From: DATGFB01 sp032160545
GTDB taxonomy: Bacteria; Actinomycetota; Actinomycetes; Mycobacteriales; Jatrophihabitantaceae
DNA length: 7,887 nucleotides
Assembly (NCBI GenBank): GCA_032160545.1
Contig: JAVHVN010000171.1
Location: forward strand, 1-7,887
Reading direction: 5' to 3'
Shown here: in pieces, positions 1 to 7,541 of the stretch
Numbering within the stretch: position 1 is the stretch's first letter
How the letters are laid out: each line of letters begins with the position of its first letter
Made by a program: the position numbers and the translations under genes
The notes under the pieces: model-generated
What the model saw: only the letters and a program-made list of their open reading frames with translations
What the model was told of the DNA's origin: nothing
Databases searched by the model: none

Positions 1-14
1 CCGATGGAGAACCC

Positions 15-1499
<1,485 letters not shown>

Positions 1500-1517
1500 T
1501 CTGCAGAGCGACCCGAC

Positions 1518-1560
1518 GTGGGGTCGATCGTTCACCGTTGGTGGTGACGATCGACCCCAC
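1518..1560. terminator. Shared bidirectional hairpin terminator between ahcY and the SGNH lipase gene
   Basis: A perfect 14-base inverted repeat (arms 1518-1531 and 1547-1560) surrounds a 15-base centre. With one bulged T at 1532, CACC (1533-1536) can also pair with GGTG (1543-1546), giving about 18 pairs and a 6-base loop. The hairpin begins 19 bases after the ahcY stop and ends 8 bases before the last base of the opposing gene, so it can serve both transcripts. Neither side has a clear T-run, which is common for actinobacterial hairpin terminators. The structure is seen directly; the terminator role is inferred from its position. Confidence 0.8.
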
Positions 1561-1568
1561 CTTCGTTC

Positions 1569-2393
1569 TCAGGCGCCGGCGACCGCGGCGAACGTCGGCA
1601 GGTAACCCTGGGACTGGCCGGTCGCGGTCGGGTGGTACGACTCGGTCAGATTGCTCCACTCGACCGAGTGCAGCCAGGACGCGCTGCCGTCGCAGATCTC
1701 GTGCCCGGCCGCGAAGCGCGAGCGCACGTCTGCGAACACGAACCCGTGCCGCGCGGCGGCCTGCTGGATCACCCCATCGAGGACGTCGGCACCCTCGTTG
1801 ATCTTGTTCCGCGAAGTGCTGCTGAGCCCGACGCAATACCAGAGGTCGTGGTAGAAGCGCGGGTAGCTGAGCACGATCACCTTCGCGCTCGGCGAGCGGC
1901 TGCGGACGCCGTTGTAGGTGCCGTCCAGCTTGCCCGGCAGGTTCGCACGGGCGTCGGCCTCGGCTGCGTTGACCTCGGCGACGCAGGTGTCGGTTCCGTA
2001 GACGACGCAGTCCTGCATCACCTGGCTGAAGCCGACGTCGTTGCCGCCGACCGTGATGCTCACGAGCGTCGTCGACGAGTTCAGCGCCGAGAGCTGGTTG
2101 GCGTTGACGTCGGTGGTCTTGGCGCCCGAGCAGGCGACCGAGACGTAGGAGGCCGGCGCGTGGCTGTTGGCCCACAGCTGCGAGTACGCCAGCGTGCTAC
2201 GCAGGCAGTTCCCGCTCGCGGACGTGTAGCTGCCCGAGCCGACGCCCGACGAGTACGAGTCGCCCAGGGCGACGTAGCGAGAACCCGCGGCGGCTGCCGG
2301 GGTGGCGGCGACGACGAGCAGTCCGAGGACTGCCGCGACGACCGCGGTGACGAGCGGCAGACGCCTTGCGAGCACGTGAACTTCGTTGGACAC
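1569..2393 (-). CDS. Secreted SGNH/GDSL-family lipase or esterase
   Basis: Predicted exported hydrolase of carboxylic esters (lipid or acyl-ester substrates; exact substrate unknown), related to the Streptomyces extracellular SGNH lipases. The 274-residue precursor has a signal peptide: Arg10-Arg11, a hydrophobic core at about 13-31, and a likely cleavage after the Ala run at 33-36. Block I is GDSYSSG with nucleophile Ser46, block II is CSGA with Gly90, block III is GGND with oxyanion Asn118, and block V is SYHPT with catalytic His254. Position -3 to this His is Glu251 rather than the usual Asp. The six Cys of the precursor (63, 88, 129, 137, 187, 234) fit the three disulfides of this family. 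The GTG start is set by GGAGG five bases upstream; an in-frame GTG at codon 7 would also leave a signal peptide. It converges on ahcY and diverges from mtrA, so it is probably monocistronic. The family is secure, the substrate is not. Confidence 0.93.
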   Translation of the reverse strand: MSNEVHVLARRLPLVTAVVAAVLGLLVVAATPAAAAGSRYVALGDSYSSGVGSGSYTSASGNCLRSTLAYSQLWANSHAPASYVSVACSGAKTTDVNANQLSALNSSTTLVSITVGGNDVGFSQVMQDCVVYGTDTCVAEVNAAEADARANLPGKLDGTYNGVRSRSPSAKVIVLSYPRFYHDLWYCVGLSSTSRNKINEGADVLDGVIQQAAARHGFVFADVRSRFAAGHEICDGSASWLHSVEWSNLTESYHPTATGQSQGYLPTFAAVAGA

Positions 2394-2398
2394 GTAGA

Positions 2399-2403
2399 CC
2401 TCC
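2399..2403 (-). promoter_or_regulatory. Ribosome binding site of the SGNH lipase gene
   Basis: On the minus strand GGAGG is followed by five bases (TCTAC) and then GTG. This strong Shine-Dalgarno match decides for the GTG start at 2393 over the internal GTG six codons further in. Confidence 0.75.
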
Positions 2404-2632
2404 GCGAGCCGGACCGATCAGGACAGACAAGCTGTACCAGCTATGTGTGACGCCCGGAAGATCACCAGTCCGCTGGATTGTCGTTAAGTTTCCGGTTCGC
2501 GCCGGCCGCGCCGTACCAGGGGGAGTCCGGCGGCCCCCGCGCGCAACGGACCCCTGATCTGCGTCGAGATACCTGAGACGGGGCCCCTGCCGCCCGCCCG
2601 TCGGATGCCTCCCCGCTGGACGAAGTGTCACG
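2404..2632. promoter_or_regulatory. Divergent intergenic region carrying the 5' regions of mtrA and the SGNH lipase gene
   Basis: There is no credible gene here; open frames crossing it are shadows of its neighbours. Both flanking genes are transcribed away from it, so their promoters should lie inside, but I could not find a convincing -35/-10 pair on either strand. Visible elements are a 13-base palindrome at 2430-2442, GTGTGAC at 2445-2451 (GTCACAC on the minus strand), an AT-richer patch at about 2475-2492 (GATTGTCGTTAAG), a short inverted repeat CCAG/CTGG at 2465-2476, and a GGGGCCCC palindrome at 2580-2587. No strong Shine-Dalgarno precedes mtrA; GAAG at 2622-2625 is the nearest purine-rich match. 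Confidence 0.5.
2430..2442. repeat. 13-base palindrome AGCTG-TAC-CAGCT, candidate operator
   Basis: Two perfect 5-base half-sites are separated by three bases. It lies 37 bases upstream of the lipase GTG and about 190 bases upstream of mtrA, where a dimeric regulator of the lipase gene could bind. The symmetry is seen directly; the operator function is a guess. Confidence 0.3.
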
Positions 2633-3331
2633 ATGTGGAACGTGAAACCACGCGTCCTGGTCGTCGACGACGACTCCGCGCTAGCCGAGATGCTCGGAAT
2701 CGTCCTGCGGACCGACGGGTTCGACCCTGTCTTCGTCGCCGACGGCGGCCGGGCACTGCAGGCGTTCCGCGAGACCAAACCCGATGTGGTCCTGCTCGAC
2801 CTGATGCTGCCGGGGCTGTCCGGGATCGACGTGTGCCGCGCGATCCGCGCCGAGAGCGGGACACCGATCATCATGCTGACCGCGAAGAGCGACACCGTCG
2901 ACATCGTGCTGGGCCTCGAATCGGGCGCCGACGATTATGTGGTGAAGCCGTTCAAGCCCAAGGAGCTGGTCGCCCGCATGCGGGCCCGGTTGCGGCACCA
3001 CGAGGACGTCGTGAGCGAATCGCTCACCATCGGGCCGCCCGAGTCGCCGGTGACGATCGACGTGCCGGCTCACCAGGTCGTCCGCGACGGCTCCGCGATC
3101 GGGCTCACCCCGCTCGAGTTCGACCTGCTCGTGGCGCTCGCCCGCAAGCCGCGTCAGGTCTTCACGCGCGAAGTGCTGCTCGAGCAGGTGTGGGGCTACC
3201 GGCACGCGGCCGACACCCGGCTGGTCAACGTGCACGTGCAGCGGCTGCGCTCGAAGGTCGAGCGCGATCCTGAGAAGCCCGAGGTCGTCCTCACCGTCCG
3301 CGGCGTCGGGTACAAAGCCGGGCCTCCGTGA
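2633..3331 (+). CDS. mtrA: DNA-binding response regulator MtrA (OmpR/PhoB family)
   Basis: Cytoplasmic response regulator of the MtrAB two-component system, which in actinobacteria coordinates cell-wall metabolism, division and, in mycobacteria, replication genes. The 232 residues hold a receiver domain (about 6-120) with acidic pocket Asp12-Asp14, phospho-acceptor Asp56 in LLDLMLPG, Thr83 and Lys105 (KPFKPKE). The winged-helix output domain (about 135-230) has recognition helix TRLVNVHVQRLRSKVE and ends GVGYKAGPP, as in mycobacterial MtrA. Starting at ATG 2633 puts the phospho-acceptor at residue 56, the same number as in M. tuberculosis MtrA, which supports this start; GTG at 2642 is possible. 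The protein is about 4 residues longer than mycobacterial MtrA, with the difference in the linker (about 124-140). Its stop overlaps the mtrB start. Identification rests on near-identity to recalled MtrA over the receiver and DNA-binding helix. Confidence 0.97.
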   Translation: MWNVKPRVLVVDDDSALAEMLGIVLRTDGFDPVFVADGGRALQAFRETKPDVVLLDLMLPGLSGIDVCRAIRAESGTPIIMLTAKSDTVDIVLGLESGADDYVVKPFKPKELVARMRARLRHHEDVVSESLTIGPPESPVTIDVPAHQVVRDGSAIGLTPLEFDLLVALARKPRQVFTREVLLEQVWGYRHAADTRLVNVHVQRLRSKVERDPEKPEVVLTVRGVGYKAGPP

Positions 3332-4971
3332 CCGCTGAGACCGCGGGCACGTCGCCGGCCGGCGCGGTCCCGGTCCCGGCCGTGCGTCCCCGGCTGCGGA
3401 CGTTCGGCGCCGCGCTGAACGATCGCGCCCGGCAGGCCGCGGCGAGCGCGGCGCGGACCTGGCGGCACTCGCTGCAGCTGCGGGTCGGCACGACGACGGT
3501 GCTGATCACCGGCGTGGTCGTGGTGGTGATCGGCGTGCTGCTCGTCGACCAGGTTGCCGGCGGCATCCTGCGGGCGAAGAAGGACGCCGCCATCAGCCAG
3601 GCGAAGATCGGCCTCGCCTCGGCCAGCAGCGTGCTGGCCGGCGTCGACGCGGGCGTCCGGTCCGACGTCGACGACGCCCAGCAGCAGATCCGCACCAACC
3701 TGACCGCGAGCGGGGGCAGCGCGGGCCTGTTCAACATCGCGATCGAGTCGACGTCGACCGAGGCCGACTCGTTGACCGCCGCGGTGATCCCGGCCCGGCT
3801 GCGAACGCTGGTCCAGCAGCACCAGCTGGCCGTCCAGTACGCGAACGTGCCCGAATCGCCGGGCAGCAAGCAGCTGGTGCGCGGCTTGATCGTCGGCGAG
3901 CCCGTCCAGGCGCGGACCGGGGGACTGTTCGAGCTGTACTACCTGTTCCCGCTCACCGCGGAGCAGAACACCATCGCCCTGCTGCAACGCACGGTGCTGC
4001 TGTCCGGTCTCGCGCTCGTGATCCTGGTGCTCGGCATCGCGCTGCTCGTCACCCGCCAGGTCGTGCGCCCCGTCCGCGTCGCTGCCGAGACGGCCGGCCG
4101 GCTCGCCGCGGGCGACCTCGCGCAACGCATCAAGGTGCAGGGCACCGACGACATCGCCCGACTCGGGCAGTCGTTCAACGACATGGCCGGCAGCCTGCAA
4201 CGCCAGATCCGCCGGCTGGAGGATCTGTCGCGACTGCAGCGCCGCTTCACCAGCGACGTCTCGCACGAGCTGCGGACCCCGTTGACGACGATCCGGATGG
4301 CGTCGGAGCTGCTGCACTCGCGTCGCAGCGAGTTCCCGCCCGAGCTGGGCCGCTCCGCCGAGCTGCTGCACACGCAGCTCGACCGCTTCGAGTCCCTGCT
4401 CGGCGACCTGCTCGAGATCTCGCGCTACGACGCGGGCGTGGCACGGCTGGAGAGCGAGACCGCCGATCTGCGAGGCGTCGTCGCCTCGACCGTCGAGGCC
4501 CACCGGATGCTCGCGGAGCGGCACGGCAGCGAGGTGATCGTGCGCGTTCCCGACACCGCGGTGACGGCCGACATGGACGTCCGGCGGGTCGAGCGCATCC
4601 TGCGCAACCTGGTGGCCAATGCGCTCGACCACGGTGAGGGCCGCCCGGTCGAGATCACGGTGGCCTGTGACGACGACGCGGTCGCGGTCACGGTGCGTGA
4701 CCACGGTGTCGGGATGCGTCCGGGCGAGGCCGCGCTGGTGTTCAACCGGTTCTGGCGCGGCGACCCGTCACGCAGCCGGCTCACCGGCGGCAGCGGCCTG
4801 GGACTCGCGATCAGCCTCGAGGACGCCCGCCTGCACGACGGCTGGTTGCAGGCCTGGGGCGAGCGCGGTCGCGGCGCGCAGTTCCGCCTCACGCTCCCGC
4901 GACGGGCCGGCCACACGCTGATGGGCTCGCCGCTCCCGCTGACTCCACATGACGACGAGGACGACCGGTGA
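3328..4971 (+). CDS. mtrB: Sensor histidine kinase MtrB
   Basis: Membrane sensor kinase that autophosphorylates on His and passes phosphate to MtrA. The 547 residues show a cytoplasmic N-terminal stretch of about 50 residues, TM1 at about 55-74, an extracytoplasmic sensor domain (about 76-218, no Cys), TM2 at about 220-242, and HAMP (about 243-296). The HisKA domain follows with phospho-acceptor His313 in VSHELRTPL. The ATPase domain has N-box Asn427/Asn431, G1 box DHGVGM (Asp458), F-box FNRFWRGD and G2 box GGSGLGLAI (487-495). All catalytic boxes are intact. The C-terminus is an acidic tail, DDEDDR. The GTG start overlaps the mtrA stop by four bases (GTGA) with no strong Shine-Dalgarno, which suggests translational coupling. 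The stimulus is not evident from sequence; in mycobacteria MtrB localises to septa and its outer domain is bound by LpqB, encoded next. Confidence 0.96.
   Translation: MTAETAGTSPAGAVPVPAVRPRLRTFGAALNDRARQAAASAARTWRHSLQLRVGTTTVLITGVVVVVIGVLLVDQVAGGILRAKKDAAISQAKIGLASASSVLAGVDAGVRSDVDDAQQQIRTNLTASGGSAGLFNIAIESTSTEADSLTAAVIPARLRTLVQQHQLAVQYANVPESPGSKQLVRGLIVGEPVQARTGGLFELYYLFPLTAEQNTIALLQRTVLLSGLALVILVLGIALLVTRQVVRPVRVAAETAGRLAAGDLAQRIKVQGTDDIARLGQSFNDMAGSLQRQIRRLEDLSRLQRRFTSDVSHELRTPLTTIRMASELLHSRRSEFPPELGRSAELLHTQLDRFESLLGDLLEISRYDAGVARLESETADLRGVVASTVEAHRMLAERHGSEVIVRVPDTAVTADMDVRRVERILRNLVANALDHGEGRPVEITVACDDDAVAVTVRDHGVGMRPGEAALVFNRFWRGDPSRSRLTGGSGLGLAISLEDARLHDGWLQAWGERGRGAQFRLTLPRRAGHTLMGSPLPLTPHDDEDDR
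4957..4961 (+). promoter_or_regulatory. Ribosome binding site of lpqB inside the end of mtrB
   Basis: GAGGA lies six bases before the GTG at 4968, within the codons for the acidic MtrB tail. It supports the lpqB start that overlaps the mtrB stop. Confidence 0.6.
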
Positions 4972-6695
4972 GGCGCGCCGTGGTCGGCGCACTGGCCGCC
5001 GCGGCGGCCGTGCTGTCGGCGTGCACCGGGGTGCCGACCTCCTCGGCACCCGAGGTGGTGTCGACGCTGGGTGCGGCCGCGCCCAGCCAGTCGGCGACGA
5101 TCACGCCGACTGCCGACGCCGACGCGCGCACGATCGTCGCCGAATTCCTCGCCGCGAACGCCTCGGACGACCCGCACCACGTCGCGGCGCACGCGTTCCT
5201 GGCGCCCGAGGCGGTCCAGCGCTGGTCGGACACCACGGTGACCGTCGTCGATTCCGTGCAGGTGGGAAACTTCATCGACGGCGTGGTCAACGTCACCGGT
5301 CGCCGGATCGGAACCGTCAACGCCGCCGGCATCTTCGCTCCCGACCCACTGGGCTCGGGCGGCGGCGGCGGCGAGCGCCAGCCGTTCCCCTTCGGGTTCA
5401 CCAAGGTGAAGGGCCAGTACCGCATCTCCTCGCTGAAGAACGGCCTCATCATCGCCGACACCCAGTTCCAGCGCACCTACCAGCAACGCACGCTCTATTA
5501 CTTCGACCTGGCAGAGAAGTACCTCGTACCGGATCCCAGGTACACGGCGCTGACGGACGGGCCGTTGCTCGCGAACTGGCTCGTCGGGCAGCTCGCCGAC
5601 GGCCCGCGCCCGGAGTTGCAGAGCGCGGTGACGAGCGAGCTGCCTGCCGACATCGATCCGGCCAGGGTGACCGTCACTGCCGCCTCACCCGCGCAGGTGA
5701 ATGTCGCGGGAGCCGCTGCCCTCGACCCGGCGGTGCGCAACCGCCTCGCCGCGCAGTTGGCAGTGACCCTGCAGCCGGCGGTCGTGGGTGGGTTGTCGAT
5801 CGTCGACTCGGGGCGGCCCGTGCCCGTCCCGGCCGTCGGCGGCGACACGTTCTCGGCGAGCGAGTTCGACTCGGTCCTGCCTCCGTCGTCGACCCAGCCT
5901 CCGGCCCTCTACTACATCGCCAACGGCGGGGTGGTCGACGTACAGCACGCCGCGATCCGGGGGGCGGTCGGCAGCGGGGACTACCACCTCACCTCGGTCG
6001 CGCTCGCCAGGATCGGCGGGTCGGCGGACCTCCGGGTGGCGGGGACCAGCGGGTCGTCGCCCGGCGCCCGGCTGCTGGTCGGGACGCTCGACTCCGGGCT
6101 GCGGACCACCACCCTGCGGGGACAGCTGTCGCGTCCCAGCTGGGCACCGAACGTCGACGAGGTATGGGTCGGCGACGGCACGCGGCTGTACCGCATGGGG
6201 GCGAAGGGCCCGCCCGCCGTCGTCCCCATCAACGGCAGCACGAGCACGGTGGCCGGCCGCGTGTCGGCCATCAGGTTCAGCCCCGAGGGCAGCCGGGTGG
6301 CCCTCGTCCTGGTCAACTCCGACGGCAGGCGGTTGTGGGTCGGGTCCGTCATCCGCGACCAGGCGGGTGGTGCGGTGCGTGTCGACAACCTGGAACCGAT
6401 CAGCCCCCAGAACGTCGCCATCACCGACGTCGCGTGGAACGACGAGCTCAAGCTCTTCACGATCGGGACGTCCGCTGGCGGGGACACCAACGTGTACGAG
6501 CTGCAGGTGGACGGGTCGCTGTGGACGCCGCGGGGCACGACGAACCTGCCCGAGGCACCCGACAGCATCACCGTCGCCGAGAACGAGGTGGCGTGGGTGT
6601 CTGCCGGTGGGACCGTCTGGGCGCAGCAGGCCGGCACGTGGATCAGCCCCGGTCCGGGCACGACGGCCGGCAGCAACCCGGTGTACGTCGAGTAG
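4968..6695 (+). CDS. lpqB: Lipoprotein LpqB (GerMN and beta-propeller domains), MtrAB accessory factor
   Basis: Surface lipoprotein whose mycobacterial relative binds the extracellular domain of MtrB and modulates MtrA phosphorylation, division and envelope properties. The 575 residues (M. tuberculosis LpqB is of similar size) begin with a short signal sequence and lipobox L-S-A-C, with Cys19 as the lipidated residue. An N-terminal globular region (about 45-190) precedes a GerMN-like domain (about 198-285, including the LVGQLADGP segment). A C-terminal LpqB-type beta-propeller (about 315-575) carries blade-like repeats such as FSPEGSRVALV and DVAWNDELKLFTIG. Residues 131-135 are five Gly encoded by (GGC)5, probably a flexible loop. 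The GTG start overlaps the mtrB stop by four bases and has a GAGGA ribosome site. The domain architecture and its place after mtrB make the assignment firm; the MtrB contact is inferred from mycobacterial work. Confidence 0.95.
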   Translation: MRRAVVGALAAAAAVLSACTGVPTSSAPEVVSTLGAAAPSQSATITPTADADARTIVAEFLAANASDDPHHVAAHAFLAPEAVQRWSDTTVTVVDSVQVGNFIDGVVNVTGRRIGTVNAAGIFAPDPLGSGGGGGERQPFPFGFTKVKGQYRISSLKNGLIIADTQFQRTYQQRTLYYFDLAEKYLVPDPRYTALTDGPLLANWLVGQLADGPRPELQSAVTSELPADIDPARVTVTAASPAQVNVAGAAALDPAVRNRLAAQLAVTLQPAVVGGLSIVDSGRPVPVPAVGGDTFSASEFDSVLPPSSTQPPALYYIANGGVVDVQHAAIRGAVGSGDYHLTSVALARIGGSADLRVAGTSGSSPGARLLVGTLDSGLRTTTLRGQLSRPSWAPNVDEVWVGDGTRLYRMGAKGPPAVVPINGSTSTVAGRVSAIRFSPEGSRVALVLVNSDGRRLWVGSVIRDQAGGAVRVDNLEPISPQNVAITDVAWNDELKLFTIGTSAGGDTNVYELQVDGSLWTPRGTTNLPEAPDSITVAENEVAWVSAGGTVWAQQAGTWISPGPGTTAGSNPVYVE

Positions 6696-6708
6696 CACCG
6701 TCCACAAT

Positions 6709-6728
6709 CGCGGGCCGAGCGGCCCGCG
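6709..6728 (+). terminator. GC-rich hairpin between lpqB and the comF-like gene
   Basis: A perfect 8-pair stem (6709-6716 with 6721-6728) closes a four-base GAGC loop, 13 bases after the lpqB stop. No T-run follows. It could end or attenuate the mtrA-mtrB-lpqB transcript or protect its 3' end before the comF-like gene, which starts 29 bases further on. The structure is clear, the function uncertain. Confidence 0.45.
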
Positions 6729-6757
6729 CCGGGATCGGCGACGACCAGAATCGCGCG

Positions 6758-7420
6758 GTGAGCCGTTTCGTCGAGCTGGCAGGTGCGCTGACCGATCTCA
6801 TGCTGCCGCGGCGGTGCGTCGGGTGCGCGCGGCCCGGGGCGGCGCTCTGCCTGGTGTGCCGCCCCCGCGGCCCGGCGCGCGCGGTCCCGGCCGACACGGG
6901 GGTGCCCGTCCTCGCCGCCGGGGAGTACGACGGCGCGCTGCGCACCGGGTTGCTCGCCTACAAGGAGCGCGGTCGGCGCGACCTCGCCGGGCCGCTCGCC
7001 GGGCTGCTCGGTGCGGCCGCGGCAGGTCTGCCGGACGCGCTGCTCGTGCCGGTGCCGTCTACCCCGGCCGCCGCACGGGCCCGCGGGGGCGACCACGTCC
7101 TGCGTCTCGCCCGCCGGACGGGCCGGCGGGTGCGAGCGGTCCTGCACGTCGAGGCGACCGTCCGGGACTCAGCCGGTCTCGGTGTGGCGGCGCGCGCGAG
7201 CAACCTGCGCGGCGCGATGTGGGCTGACGCGCCGCGGTCCGGCGAGCGCGCCGTGGTGGTCGACGACATCGTCACGACGGGTGCCACCCTGGCGGAGGCG
7301 CTGCGGGCGTTGCGTGCTGCGGGGTGGCCGGTCTCAGGTGCGGCGGTGGTCGCGGCAACACCTCGCAGGGACGGCCGAGGCGCCCACGACCGCCACGCCG
7401 AACGCACGGATCACCCCTAG
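6758..7420 (+). CDS. ComF family phosphoribosyltransferase-like protein
   Basis: A 220-residue protein with the ComF layout: an N-terminal zinc-binding motif of two CxxC pairs (Cys20/Cys23 and Cys31/Cys34), a PVPSTPAAARARG segment (98-110), the RDSAGL...SNLRGAM block (136-154), and the type I phosphoribosyltransferase PRPP loop VVVDDIVTTGAT (167-178). In Firmicutes and gamma-proteobacteria ComF relatives take part in DNA uptake; in actinobacteria without known natural competence the substrate and role are unknown, so I give no symbol. The frame stays open far upstream through lpqB (to 4949), so the start is chosen by family length and position: GTG at 6758 begins MSRFVELAGALTDLMLPRRC, a typical ComF N-terminus. 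No strong ribosome site is visible. It lies 62 bases after lpqB on the same strand and could be read through from that operon. The last 15 or so residues are polar and look disordered. Confidence 0.87.
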   Translation: MSRFVELAGALTDLMLPRRCVGCARPGAALCLVCRPRGPARAVPADTGVPVLAAGEYDGALRTGLLAYKERGRRDLAGPLAGLLGAAAAGLPDALLVPVPSTPAAARARGGDHVLRLARRTGRRVRAVLHVEATVRDSAGLGVAARASNLRGAMWADAPRSGERAVVVDDIVTTGATLAEALRALRAAGWPVSGAAVVAATPRRDGRGAHDRHAERTDHP

Positions 7421-7451
7421 CCCGGCCTCAGTCGGCAGGTCTACCGTGGGA

Positions 7452-7481
7452 TTGACCTGACCGAGTAGGCGCACGTACCCC
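7452..7481 (+). promoter_or_regulatory. Possible promoter of hpf
   Basis: TTGACC (7452-7457) matches the -35 consensus at five of six bases. An 18-base spacer leads to TACCCC (7476-7481), a poor -10 match. Placement in the 117-base gap after the comF-like gene fits a separate promoter for hpf. I looked for a SigR/SigH-type GGAAT...GTT pair, which drives hpf in some actinomycetes, and did not find one at the right spacing. Confidence 0.25.
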
Positions 7482-7493
7482 CCCGGGCGCGAC

Positions 7494-7541
7494 ATGGCTT
7501 CGAACGGGTGCGTCCGCCGCAGTTACGTGGAGGTCGCATGA
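7494..7541 (+). CDS. Putative 15-residue leader ORF overlapping the hpf start
   Basis: ATG at 7494 opens a 15-codon frame (MASNGCVRRSYVEVA) whose TGA (7539-7541) overlaps the hpf ATG (7538-7540) as ATGA, the usual geometry for stop-start translational coupling. The hpf Shine-Dalgarno lies inside its last codons, so translating it would influence hpf initiation. No strong ribosome site precedes it; only a GGGCGCGA stretch does. The frame and overlap are seen directly; real translation is unproven and a chance ORF of this size is possible. Confidence 0.3.
   Translation: MASNGCVRRSYVEVA
7529..7533 (+). promoter_or_regulatory. Ribosome binding site of hpf
   Basis: GGAGG stands four bases before the ATG at 7538. 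It is a strong match that fixes the hpf start here rather than at the in-frame ATG seven codons in. Confidence 0.7.

Noticed and set aside
1632..2450. A 272-codon plus-strand open frame opposite the lipase gene
   Set aside because: It is biased in composition and lacks motifs; the minus strand has a signal peptide, the SGNH blocks and a strong ribosome site.
2446..2466. CRP-like site from TGTGA and TCACC
   Set aside because: The half-sites are separated by 11 bases instead of the 6 required, and the second half is imperfect.
2605..3273. An alternative open frame starting at ATG 2605 and crossing mtrA
   Set aside because: It is an Arg-rich shadow of mtrA; the overlapping mtrA frame matches the MtrA family along its whole length.
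3196..4704. A 502-codon minus-strand open frame opposite mtrB
   Set aside because: It is a GC-driven antisense shadow: low-complexity His/Arg/Asp/Gln composition with no motifs, while the plus strand encodes an intact kinase with all catalytic boxes.
5519..5543. Inverted repeat GTACCT...AGGTAC
   Set aside because: It lies inside lpqB codons with a 13-base loop and no positional reason to be regulatory, so it is probably coincidence.
5685..6707. A 340-codon minus-strand open frame opposite lpqB
   Set aside because: It is Arg/Pro/Gly-rich shadow sequence with no recognisable domain, and lpqB on the plus strand explains the region.
4949..7420. An 823-codon open frame spanning lpqB and the comF-like gene as one large protein
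   Set aside because: Up to about 6757 it is the out-of-frame shadow of lpqB, rich in Arg/Gly/Pro with no domain. Only the last 220 codons are the real comF-like gene.
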